Below are positions 32,882 to 40,708 of a stretch of 64,000 bases of DNA, piece after piece. The translations under genes were made by a program, and so were the position numbers. The notes under the pieces were generated by a model. It searched no databases, was not told the origin of the DNA, and worked only from the letters and a program-made list of their open reading frames with translations. The first letter of the stretch is position 1, and every line of letters begins with the position of its first letter. This DNA is from Microbispora hainanensis. Lineage in GTDB: Bacteria > Actinomycetota > Actinomycetes > Streptosporangiales > Streptosporangiaceae. The stretch spans positions 1 through 64,000 of the forward strand of contig NZ_VIRM01000033.1 in the NCBI RefSeq assembly GCF_006874475.1, in the 5' to 3' direction.

Positions 32882-33035
32882 GCTGGCTCCTCCCTGATCA
32901 TGTCGGAGAAGCTAGTCCGCGGTCCCACTCCCGATTGGGCTCCCGGACGCCGCCGGAAGAGACTTTTCCCTATCCGTACCCAAGCCTTACAGCCGTCGCG
33001 TCCGCCAATCCCGGGGGCGGCGGAGGGATCACTCC

Positions 33036-33041
33036 TACAGT
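33036..33041 (+). promoter_or_regulatory. Leaderless-type -10 element TACAGT
   Basis: TACAGT ends 6 nt before the GTG at 33048. Confidence 0.5.
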
Positions 33042-33047
33042 CGTAGC

Positions 33048-34286
33048 GTGGCGGAGAAGCTGGTGGTCGTGGGCCAGGGCCCGGCCGGGCTGCCCCTGGC
33101 GATGCGCGCCGTGGAGGCGGGATTCCGCGTCGTCGGCCTCGACGAGGACGGGTGGCGGGTCAAGCGGCTCAACGCGGGGGAGCCGTGTGCCGAGGGCGTC
33201 GGCGCGGGCGCGCTCGCCGCCGCGCACGCCTCCGGCAGGTACGCGGCCAGCGCCGACGCGGCCGACGCCACCGGGTTCGACGTCTGCGTGCTCACCTCGC
33301 CCGTACGGATGCGGGGCGGTGCGCCCGACCTCGGTCCGCTCGGCTCGGCGGTCCGCCGGATCGCCCCGTTCCTGCGGCCGGGGGCGACCGTGGTGCTGGA
33401 GGGCACCGCCTATCCCGGCACCACCGAGGAGTTCGCACGGCCGCTGCTCGAACAGGGGTCGGGACTGCGCGCGGGGGAGGACTTCCACCTCGGCCACAGC
33501 CCGCACCGGGCCGACCCGGGCAACCCGCGCTGGCGGCTCGGCAACACGCCCAAGGTCGTCTCGGGCCTCGACGCGGCCTCGCTCCGGGCGGTGACGGACT
33601 TCTACGGCAGGCTGGTGCGGGAGACCGTCCCGGTCTCCTCGCTCCGGGTGTCGGAGCTGTGCGCGCTGGTGGAGAGCGCCCGCGCGCACGTCGGCGCCGC
33701 CCTGGCGAACGAGCTGTCGATCTTCGCGGCGCATCTCGGCGTGGACGTGTGGGAGGCGGTCGAGGCCGCCGCCACGACGCCCTTCGGGCACGCCGCCGCG
33801 GCGCCCTGCCCGGGGATCGAGGATCCCTGCCTGCCGCTCGACGTGACGTACCTGCCGTGGGGGATGCGGCGCGGCGTGGGGCGGGGCTTCCGTCTGGTCG
33901 AGGCGGCCAACGACGTCAACGCGCACATGCCCGCCCAGGTGGTCGACCGGCTCGGCCTCGCGCTGAACCGGAGGTGCCGCTCGATCAGGGGCAGCAGGAT
34001 CCTGCTGCTGGGGCTTTCGCCGGTCGAGGTGGCCAAGACGCTGTGCCGGCTCGGCGCCCGGGTGCGGGCCGCGGACCCCCGTGCCGGCGACTGCTGTGCC
34101 GACGATTTCGTCGTACCCGCGGGGGTCGAGGTGGTCGAGCCGGACGCCGCCGAGCTGGCCAGGGCCGACGCGGTCGTCGTGCTCGGCGGGCAGGACTGCT
34201 ACGACTACGACCTGGTGCAGCGGGCCAGCCGGTTCGTCTTCGACACCCGGGGCCGCTGCCGCGGCCCGAACGTCGAACGGCTGTGA
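33048..34286 (+). CDS. UDP-glucose/ManNAc dehydrogenase-family protein with altered active site
   Basis: A 412-residue member of the nucleotide-sugar dehydrogenase family, which oxidises UDP-hexoses to uronic acids with NAD. Family landmarks are present: a Rossmann start (VVVGQGPAGLPLAM instead of GLGYVGLPLA), EGTAYPGTTEEF, GNTPKVVSG, NELSIFAAHLGVDVWE and the nucleophile Cys261 in DPCLPLD. However, the SPERxxPG block reads SPHRADPG (H153 for the usual Glu), and the Lys of AExxKLxEN is A206. Loss of two catalytic positions suggests altered or lost activity. It sits divergent to GT4 and WecA-fold genes. Confidence 0.75.
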   Translation: MAEKLVVVGQGPAGLPLAMRAVEAGFRVVGLDEDGWRVKRLNAGEPCAEGVGAGALAAAHASGRYAASADAADATGFDVCVLTSPVRMRGGAPDLGPLGSAVRRIAPFLRPGATVVLEGTAYPGTTEEFARPLLEQGSGLRAGEDFHLGHSPHRADPGNPRWRLGNTPKVVSGLDAASLRAVTDFYGRLVRETVPVSSLRVSELCALVESARAHVGAALANELSIFAAHLGVDVWEAVEAAATTPFGHAAAAPCPGIEDPCLPLDVTYLPWGMRRGVGRGFRLVEAANDVNAHMPAQVVDRLGLALNRRCRSIRGSRILLLGLSPVEVAKTLCRLGARVRAADPRAGDCCADDFVVPAGVEVVEPDAAELARADAVVVLGGQDCYDYDLVQRASRFVFDTRGRCRGPNVERL

Positions 34287-34287
34287 C

Positions 34288-35037
34288 TCAGCGGTAGCGC
34301 AGCCTCGCCACGCGGCCGACCAGGTTGAGCGGCAGGAGCCTGGCGATCGCCACGATCGCCTTGTAACGGGCCGACGGGACGCTCACCCACACCCCGCGGG
34401 CGAGGTCGCGCATCGCGTCGGCGGCGACGCGGTCGGCCGACAGCCACGCGAAGGGCGGCAGTCCGGACATGTCGAGCCTGGCCCGGTCGTGCAACTCGGT
34501 CCGAACGAACCCCGGGCACAGCGCCATCACCCGCACGCCGTGCCGGTTGACCATGTTGGCCGCCGAGGCGCTGTAGTTCACCACCCACGCCTTGGTGGCG
34601 CTGTAGGTGCCGCCGGGGAGGAACGCCGCGACCGAGGCCACGTTGATCACCCCGCCCCGCCTCTTCGAGATCATGTACGGCAGGGCCGCCCGGGTCAGCC
34701 GCAGCACCGCCTCGCAGTGCAGCCGCAGCATGCGGATCTCGTCCTCCACGGGGGTGTCGAGGAATCCGCCGTGGTGCCCGAACCCGGCGTTGTTGACCAG
34801 GAGGTCGACGCCGGAGCCCAGCCGCTCCTCGGCCGCCGCCGTCCCCTCCTCGGTGGTCAGGTCGGCGCACAGCGGCTCGACCGGCACGCCGTACCGCTTG
34901 TGCAGGGCCTCGGCGGAGGCGGCGAGCCGCCCCTGGTCGCGGGCCACCAGGACCAGGGAGAACCCGTCGGCGGCCAGGCGGCGCGCGAAGGCGGCGCCGA
35001 TCCCGGCGGTCGCGCCGGTGATGAGTGCGGTGGGCAT
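34288..35037 (-). CDS. Short-chain dehydrogenase/reductase
   Basis: A 249-residue classical SDR. The cofactor motif is TGATAGIGAAFARRL, NNAGFGHHGGF is the structural motif, and Ser-Tyr-Lys catalysis is given by VASVAAF and YSATK. Residues such as ARD after strand 2 suggest NADP(H) preference. The substrate is unknown; it resembles the ketoreductase-like SDR group in actinomycetes. Convergent with the dehydrogenase homologue (1-nt gap). TACGCT lies 6 nt before the ATG on the minus strand, a leaderless arrangement. Confidence 0.9.
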   Translation of the reverse strand: MPTALITGATAGIGAAFARRLAADGFSLVLVARDQGRLAASAEALHKRYGVPVEPLCADLTTEEGTAAAEERLGSGVDLLVNNAGFGHHGGFLDTPVEDEIRMLRLHCEAVLRLTRAALPYMISKRRGGVINVASVAAFLPGGTYSATKAWVVNYSASAANMVNRHGVRVMALCPGFVRTELHDRARLDMSGLPPFAWLSADRVAADAMRDLARGVWVSVPSARYKAIVAIARLLPLNLVGRVARLRYR

Positions 35038-35043
35038 GACGGC

Positions 35044-35049
35044 AGCGTA
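35044..35049 (-). promoter_or_regulatory. Leaderless-type -10 element TACGCT
   Basis: On the minus strand TACGCT ends 6 nt before the ATG at 35037. Confidence 0.5.
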
Positions 35050-35089
35050 CCCACCGCGGGGGTCTCCTCGTCCGGCGCCGGAACGGCGC

Positions 35090-35416
35090 TCACGCCTCGG
35101 TGGTGCGGCTGATGAGCTCCTCCACCTTCGCGCTGAGCCGGGCGGCCCGGGGCCACCCGGCGTACAGGGTGAGGAACACGACCGTCTCGCGGAGTTCGGC
35201 AGGGCTCAGCTCGCCCGAGCGCAGGGCGGTCTCGAGGTGCAGTTCGAGCATGTCGTCCATGTCCTGGCCGACGAGCAGGCCGAGCAGCAGCAACCGCCGT
35301 TCCCTGACCGTGAGGACCTGCCGGGACCACACCTCGGAGAACATGCGCTCCGCCGTCACCCCGAAGAAGCCGTCCGGCCCCTCGCCGGTGCCGTCCTCTT
35401 CGTAGACCTGCTTCAT
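35090..35416 (-). CDS. Carboxymuconolactone decarboxylase-like protein
   Basis: A 108-residue all-helical protein of the CMD/AhpD superfamily: TVRERRLLLLGLLVGQDMDD, HLETALRSGELSPAELRETV and LTLYAGWPRAARL are the typical blocks. It lacks the CxxC that makes AhpD a peroxidase partner, so it is closer to the decarboxylase-type members, whose roles are mostly unknown. It sits upstream of the SDR gene on the same strand with a 52-nt gap that contains the SDR's own promoter. Confidence 0.8.
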   Translation of the reverse strand: MKQVYEEDGTGEGPDGFFGVTAERMFSEVWSRQVLTVRERRLLLLGLLVGQDMDDMLELHLETALRSGELSPAELRETVVFLTLYAGWPRAARLSAKVEELISRTTEA

Positions 35417-35767
35417 GTGCGCCAGCCCTCCCCACGGTGATTCCTGACGTCATGCATCCAGATGTCGTGTTCGGGGCAGTCGGGTGTTACACGATCTCGT
35501 CATCCGGCTTCCGGTCGATCTCACAGCGCGGGTCTTCCGTGTGTCATGTCCCGGGTGAACAAAACGGATCACTCGGGGCGGCCGGGGCCCTCGGATGTGC
35601 CGGAACCCGCTTTCGCCGGTCGTCCTTCGGGGTACGGCATCAGAGGTGAGTCCGCGGCGGTCGGAGCCGGTGAGGCAATAGGTTCCGGGTAACAAGAGGA
35701 GCCAAGATCCGGGCAAGATTCGGTCTAGTTTTCCGGCGCGTCGCAGACTTACCGTTGGGAAGGACAG
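35417..35767. other. Intergenic region, divergent promoters
   Basis: About 350 nt of mixed composition between the CMD-like gene and the lipoprotein gene. A TCTAGTTTTC stretch near 35723-35732 could hold a promoter for the downstream operon. No gene or RNA structure was recognised. Confidence 0.35.
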
Positions 35768-35821
35768 TTGGAAAACGGGCACTACTACCTCGTAGACCCG
35801 CAAAGCGGAGGTTGGGCCCTG

Positions 35822-36520
35822 GTGGAAAAACCACGGGTAAGGACCGGGGTGGTGGGAACGGTCGTGGGGGCGGCGATGGCCGCCTCTGTGCTGTCCGGCT
35901 GTGCCGGCCCCGAGTACACCTACGTACGCGACGATACGGGCGGCACCTACTTCAAGGTCCCGGCGTCATGGCGCCAGATCGACCAGAAGACGCTCGACAA
36001 GGAACTCTTCGGCGATGCCGACTCCGCCACCGCGCAGCTCGCGAAGCAGGCGGTGTGGACGGCGGCGTTCGACGCCTACGACGAACCGTCCCTCATGCAC
36101 CTTGTCCTGGGCTCCGCGGGCACCGACGACAAGCCTTTCGTGTTCGCGAAGGTGCAGAAGCTCAGCGAGGCCGAGCAGAACGCGGCCTCGCTCAATCTGC
36201 TGCGTGTCTCCCCTCCGATGCCGGTGCCGCTGACGGAGGAGCAGCAGAAGGAGTTCGAGGCGAGCGGCCTGACGGGGTTCGAGCTGCTGGCCGACGAGGT
36301 GCTGCCCATCACGGACGGCGTCCGCGGCGTCCACACCGTCTACAACTACCGGGTGGGGGACACGGTGCAGACGTTCGACAGGACGGCCTACCTGTCGGCC
36401 GACGGGACGACGGCATCCACTCTGCTGATCCGCTGCTCGCCCGCGTGCTACCGCCAGCGGGCCGCGGAGATCGCCACCGTCGTCAAGTCCTTCAAGGTCA
36501 AGCACCTCATCAACCCGTGA
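35822..36520 (+). CDS. Lipoprotein encoded with the FtsH-like protease
   Basis: A 232-residue exported lipoprotein. From GTG 35822 the protein starts with a short basic n-region (EKPRVR), a hydrophobic stretch (TGVVGTVVGAAMAASV) and the lipobox LSGC, a textbook signal. GGAGG lies 10 nt upstream. An 18-codon longer version from TTG 35768, with its own AAGGA, is possible but would bury the signal. The mature domain starts with TYFKVPASWRQ and has a Cys pair in RCSPACYRQR near the end; no enzyme motif is visible. The next gene begins 13 nt later, so it probably partners or regulates the membrane protease. Confidence 0.7.
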   Translation: MEKPRVRTGVVGTVVGAAMAASVLSGCAGPEYTYVRDDTGGTYFKVPASWRQIDQKTLDKELFGDADSATAQLAKQAVWTAAFDAYDEPSLMHLVLGSAGTDDKPFVFAKVQKLSEAEQNAASLNLLRVSPPMPVPLTEEQQKEFEASGLTGFELLADEVLPITDGVRGVHTVYNYRVGDTVQTFDRTAYLSADGTTASTLLIRCSPACYRQRAAEIATVVKSFKVKHLINP

Positions 36521-36533
36521 AGGAGCCCCTCAT

Positions 36534-39476
36534 ATGAGCACGGCCCTCCCACCGAAGCACCACGAGGGGCTTCGCGAGCCGGGGTCGGGTCCCGTGGACC
36601 GCGACCCCCTCACCAGGAAACGTATGCCGCTGTGGGACCGGACGAAGTTCCTGATCCTGCTCGCCGTCGCGTTCGGCGTGCTGTACTGGAACGAGATCGC
36701 GACGTACGAGGGCATCATCTCCCCCTATGACGCCGCGGTGATGACCGTACGGAACGCGTCGTGGGTGCTGTGGCTGGCGGGCATCGAGGTGGTCCGGCAG
36801 ATCCACTTCCTCATCAGCGAGCGCTCGGCCGGCTATCACCGGTTCTGGACCCAGAAGGTCTTCGGCGGCTGGAACCGCTGGTCGCACCGCAGGTTCAACG
36901 ACTGGAACCGCTACCGCATCTCGCGCGCGGTCAAGTGGGCCGTCTGGATCGCGATCATCGCGCTGGTGCTGGGCAAGGTGCAGCAGGTCTCCCCGCTCGA
37001 GGCGCTGTACAGCGTGCCGGCCACGGTGTGGGGCTTCCTTCCCATGGTCCTGCAGCTCATGCTGATCATGGTGGTCGCCGTCGGCCAGTTCGTCGCCATC
37101 TTCTGGTTCCTGTCGCGGGGCGGCGTCGACGTCTACTACCCCGACGACATCAAGACGCGCTTCTCCGACGTCTGGGGCCAGGACCACGTGGTCGAGCGGG
37201 TCAAGGAGAACATCGTCTTCCTGGAGAAGCCGGACGAGATCGAGGCCAGGGGCGGCTACGTGCCCAGCGGCATCCTGCTGTGGGGCCCGCCCGGCACCGG
37301 CAAGACGCTGATGGCCGAGGCGGTCGCCGGATCGACCGGCAAGCCGTACGTGTTCGTCGACCCGGGCGCGTTCATCAACATGTTCTTCGGCGTCGGCGTC
37401 CTCAAGGTCAAGTCGCTGTTCCGCAAGCTGCGCAAGCTGGCCCTGCGGTACGGCGGCGTCATCGTGTTCTTCGACGAGGCCGACTCGCTCGGCAACCGGG
37501 GCGCGCTGGCGCAGGGCGGACCCGGCGGCTGGGGCAGGTCGGTCCCGGCGCCGTTCGCCGACTCCGGCTGCAACGGCTTCGCCTACCTCGACCCGAACAC
37601 CCGCACCGTGCTCGGCCGTCACGCCGCGGGCCCGGCCGCCGAGGCCGCGCCGCCGCGGATGCCGCGCACCGGCGCCTTCGTCAACCGCCTGATGTACGGC
37701 GGGGGCATGGGCGGCGGCGGTGGCGGCATGGGCACGCTGGAGGCGTTGCTCACCGAGATCTCCGGCCTCAAGAAGCCGCGCGGCTTCGTCAACCGCTACG
37801 TGCGCAGGCTGCTCGGCATGCGGCCCAAGCCGCCGCCGAAATACCGCATCCTCATCATGATGGCCACCAACCTGCCCGAGGCTCTGGACGACGCCCTGCT
37901 GCGGCCCGGCCGCATCGACCGCATCTACAAGGTCGGCTATCCCTCGAAGGCGGGCCGGATCCGCACCTACAAGGGCTACTTCGACAAGGTCAGCCACCAG
38001 CTCACCGACGAGCAGATCGACAAGCTCGCCACGATCACGCCGTACGCCACCGGTGCGACCATCAAGGACCTGGTCAACGAGTCGCTGATCACCGCGATCC
38101 GGGACGGCCGGGAGACCATCACCTGGTCGGACGTCATGCGGGCCAAGCGGCTCAAGCAGCTCGGGCCGCCCGAGGACGTCGAGTACATCGAGCGTGAGCG
38201 GCACGCGGTCGCGGTGCACGAGGCGTGCCACGCGGTCGCCGCCTACCGCACCCGCCACCACCTGGAGATCGACCTGGCGACGATCGAGAAGGGCGCCGAC
38301 TACCTCGGCATGGTGGCCAGCATCAAGCCGGAGGACCAGTTCACCCGGTGGAAGTCGGAGTATGAGGCCGACATCATGGTGTCGCTCGCCTCGCTGGCGG
38401 GGGAGCGGATGTTCTTCGGCGAGGACAACTCCTCCGGCGTCTCCGGCGACCTGCAGAGCGCGACCGCGATCACCGGGCTGATGGAGGCCCACTGGGGCAT
38501 GGGCATCGGGGTGGCCTCGCTGCCGGCGCTGCAGGAGCTCGGCCTGCGCGAGGGCAAGGCGGCCCAGCCGCAGCCGGGAGGCGGTGGCATCGGCTTCACC
38601 GGCACTCCGGCGAGCCGTCGCGACGAGATGGTGCCCGACATGCTCCCCGAGCGGATCGAGTTCAACCTCAGCCGGCTGCTGGAGAAGACGGCCGAGCTGC
38701 TGCGCGAGAACCGCCGCGAGGTGTTGTCGGTCGCGCACGCGCTGGAGCAGCACAAGACGCTGAACGGCGACGACGTGGTCGCTGTCATCGAGGGCAGGAT
38801 GGGCCCGCTGATCGACGGCACCGTCTACACCTCGGACGAGTTCTACGAGGAGATCGAGACCTACCACATGGCCGCGGCGGCGGCCCACAAGGCGCACAGC
38901 GAGGTCCCGGTCGAGCTTCCGCTGCCCCGGAGCCGGGTCATCGAGGCGTCGGTCGTGCCGGCGTCCTCGGGCGGCGCCGCGCCGGTGCTGGTCGCGCCGC
39001 CGCCGAACGGCCTGGCCGGCGGAAACGGGCACACCCCGGTGACGCAGCCGGACTTCGTGCCGTGGAGCGGCTCGCCGTCGCCGGTTCCCCCGGCTCCGCC
39101 GCTCGCCCGGTCGCCCGCGGAGCCGTCCCGCACGTCGTACGGCGCGCTGTGGGCGGTCGTCGGCGTCGTCGTGGCGGTGGTGCTGCTCACGCTCCTGGGC
39201 GTGCTGCTGTTCGCCTCGCCGCGGGGCGCGGCGGGTGCCTCTGTCGCAGGCGTGCCCGCGGGCACGGCGGTCCTGCTGGCCGTCGCCCTGGTGGCGGTGA
39301 TCGGCGGCATCGCGGTCGCGTTCCTGGTGGTCCGCTCCCACCAGGCGGGGCGGCGGCGGGCCGAGGAGGCCAGAGACCGGGCGGCCGAACGAGCGCAGTT
39401 GCTCGCGGCGGCCATGGACCCCGAGGTCGCGATGCGGCTGCTCGGCTACGACGGCAGGCGGGGCCCGGAGGCCTGA
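36534..39476 (+). CDS. FtsH-like membrane AAA ATPase/M41 metalloprotease with large insertion
   Basis: A 980-residue protein. The N-terminal ~210 residues hold about three to four membrane helices, unlike the two of FtsH. The AAA core has Walker A GPPGTGKT (about 250-258), Walker B VFFDEADSL (Asp near 313), sensor MMATNLPEAL (near 442) and the arginine fingers RPGRIDR. Walker B and the sensor are ~128 residues apart versus ~50 in FtsH, because of a Gly/Pro-rich insert containing YGGGMGGGGGGMG. The M41 protease site is HEACH (562-566) with third ligand Asp639 in SGDLQSAT. A Pro-rich linker and two C-terminal helices follow. AAGGAG precedes the ATG. It likely degrades membrane or envelope proteins together with the lipoprotein upstream. 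Confidence 0.85.
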   Translation: MSTALPPKHHEGLREPGSGPVDRDPLTRKRMPLWDRTKFLILLAVAFGVLYWNEIATYEGIISPYDAAVMTVRNASWVLWLAGIEVVRQIHFLISERSAGYHRFWTQKVFGGWNRWSHRRFNDWNRYRISRAVKWAVWIAIIALVLGKVQQVSPLEALYSVPATVWGFLPMVLQLMLIMVVAVGQFVAIFWFLSRGGVDVYYPDDIKTRFSDVWGQDHVVERVKENIVFLEKPDEIEARGGYVPSGILLWGPPGTGKTLMAEAVAGSTGKPYVFVDPGAFINMFFGVGVLKVKSLFRKLRKLALRYGGVIVFFDEADSLGNRGALAQGGPGGWGRSVPAPFADSGCNGFAYLDPNTRTVLGRHAAGPAAEAAPPRMPRTGAFVNRLMYGGGMGGGGGGMGTLEALLTEISGLKKPRGFVNRYVRRLLGMRPKPPPKYRILIMMATNLPEALDDALLRPGRIDRIYKVGYPSKAGRIRTYKGYFDKVSHQLTDEQIDKLATITPYATGATIKDLVNESLITAIRDGRETITWSDVMRAKRLKQLGPPEDVEYIERERHAVAVHEACHAVAAYRTRHHLEIDLATIEKGADYLGMVASIKPEDQFTRWKSEYEADIMVSLASLAGERMFFGEDNSSGVSGDLQSATAITGLMEAHWGMGIGVASLPALQELGLREGKAAQPQPGGGGIGFTGTPASRRDEMVPDMLPERIEFNLSRLLEKTAELLRENRREVLSVAHALEQHKTLNGDDVVAVIEGRMGPLIDGTVYTSDEFYEEIETYHMAAAAAHKAHSEVPVELPLPRSRVIEASVVPASSGGAAPVLVAPPPNGLAGGNGHTPVTQPDFVPWSGSPSPVPPAPPLARSPAEPSRTSYGALWAVVGVVVAVVLLTLLGVLLFASPRGAAGASVAGVPAGTAVLLAVALVAVIGGIAVAFLVVRSHQAGRRRAEEARDRAAERAQLLAAAMDPEVAMRLLGYDGRRGPEA

Positions 39477-39503
39477 GACGTCCTGGCCGTCCGGCCCTGC
39501 GAT

Positions 39504-39544
39504 CCGATCCCCGGTGGGCGGTGCCCGCCGGGGATCGGCGTTTT
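39504..39544 (+). terminator. Rho-independent terminator
   Basis: CCGATCCCCGG (39504-39514) pairs with CCGGGGATCGG (39528-39538), with a further GGGC/GCCC inside, followed by CGTTTT. It ends the lipoprotein-protease operon. Confidence 0.88.
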
Positions 39545-39779
39545 CCGGGCTGGGCGGCAGTAACTCCGATCCGACCATGACTTTGTCCTACCGCAAACGA
39601 AAGTCATTGAAACTTGGATTTAACTTCTTCCAAATCGTGACCAAAGAAGGTAACTTGGCGCCCACTTGAGGCCGTCCCCACTGTGCGGCGGGCGGCCCCG
39701 CCTTCGTCACCGGACCCATGGCCCCCGCCGTGGGGTGGGCCCATGGCGTCCAGGGCGTACGAGATGGAGGACTGTCACC

Positions 39780-40568
39780 ATGTCACGTAAGCGACTGCTC
39801 GCTCTGGCGGCGCTGTCCGCGATCATCGCGCCGGCCTTCTCCGCCGGCAGCGCGCTCGCGGCCCCCGCGGACCCCGAGTTCCGTGTGCTCGTCTTCGGCA
39901 AGACCACCGCTTTCCGGCACGACTCGATCCCCGCGGGTGAGGCGGCGATCCAGAAGCTCGGCCAGGAGAACGGCTTCGCGGTGGACGTGACGGAGGACGC
40001 GGCCCAGTTCACCGACGAGAACCTCGCCAAGTATCAGACGGTCGTCTTCATCTCCACGACCGGCGACCCGCTCGGTCAGCCCGAGCAGAAGGCGGCGTTC
40101 GAGCGCTACATCCGGAACGGCGGAGGCTTCGCCGGCGTTCACGCCGCCGGCGACTCGGGCTACAACTGGGCCTGGTACGGCGGCCTCGTCGGCGCCTACT
40201 TCCGCAACCATCCGGCGCAGCAGAACGCCACGGTGAAGATGGTGGGCCAGGGCGCGGCGTCCAACCGCGGACTGCCGAACCGCTGGACCCGCTGGGACGA
40301 GTGGTACAACTACCGCACGAACCCGCGTGACGCCGGGGTGCGCGTGCTCGCCGAACTCGACGAGAAGTCCTACAACCCCGGCTCCGGCGCCATGGGCGAC
40401 CACCCGATCGCCTGGTGCCACAACTACGACGGCGGGCGCTCCTGGTACACGGGCATGGGCCACACCAAGGAGGCCTACAGCGACCCGCTGTTCCTGAAGC
40501 ACCTGCTCGGCGGCATCCGGATGACGGCCGGAGTCACGAACTTCCCCTGCGACCCCCACGGCGACTGA
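39780..40568 (+). CDS. Secreted ThuA-like domain protein
   Basis: A 262-residue exported protein. The signal peptide RKRLLALAALSAIIAPAFSA...ALA is cleaved near residue 28. The mature part is a ThuA-like, glutamine-amidotransferase-fold domain: VLVFGKTTAFRHDSIPAG, FISTTGDPL, NGGGFAGVHAAGDS, and DHPIAWCHNYDGGRSWYTGMGHTKEAY. ThuA-like domains are linked to sugar metabolism and occur in secreted carbohydrate-related proteins, but activity is unproven. GGAGG lies 9 nt before the ATG. A spacer more AT-rich than its surroundings (39580-39660) upstream probably holds its promoter. Confidence 0.88.
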   Translation: MSRKRLLALAALSAIIAPAFSAGSALAAPADPEFRVLVFGKTTAFRHDSIPAGEAAIQKLGQENGFAVDVTEDAAQFTDENLAKYQTVVFISTTGDPLGQPEQKAAFERYIRNGGGFAGVHAAGDSGYNWAWYGGLVGAYFRNHPAQQNATVKMVGQGAASNRGLPNRWTRWDEWYNYRTNPRDAGVRVLAELDEKSYNPGSGAMGDHPIAWCHNYDGGRSWYTGMGHTKEAYSDPLFLKHLLGGIRMTAGVTNFPCDPHGD

Positions 40569-40653
40569 CCCTCCGCGAGGGACGTCACCTCGCGTGGCGG
40601 GCGCCCGGAGAGCCGATCAGCCGAGGCGCCCGGGCGAGGCAGATGACGGGTGC

Positions 40654-40679
40654 GCCGTCCGGTGCGGGCACCGGACGGC
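40654..40679. terminator. Bidirectional hairpin terminator
   Basis: GCCGTCCGGTG (40654-40664) and CACCGGACGGC (40669-40679) form a perfect 11-bp stem with a 4-nt loop between the convergent ThuA-like and aldehyde dehydrogenase genes. Confidence 0.8.
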
Positions 40680-40708
40680 CCACCCGGCCGAGTGGTCTTC
40701 CGTCAGGG

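Noticed and set aside
35768-35821. TTG 35768 as start of the lipoprotein
   Set aside because: It would place 18 polar residues before an otherwise perfect lipoprotein signal; GTG 35822 with GGAGG upstream gives a standard signal peptide. It is kept as a weaker alternative.
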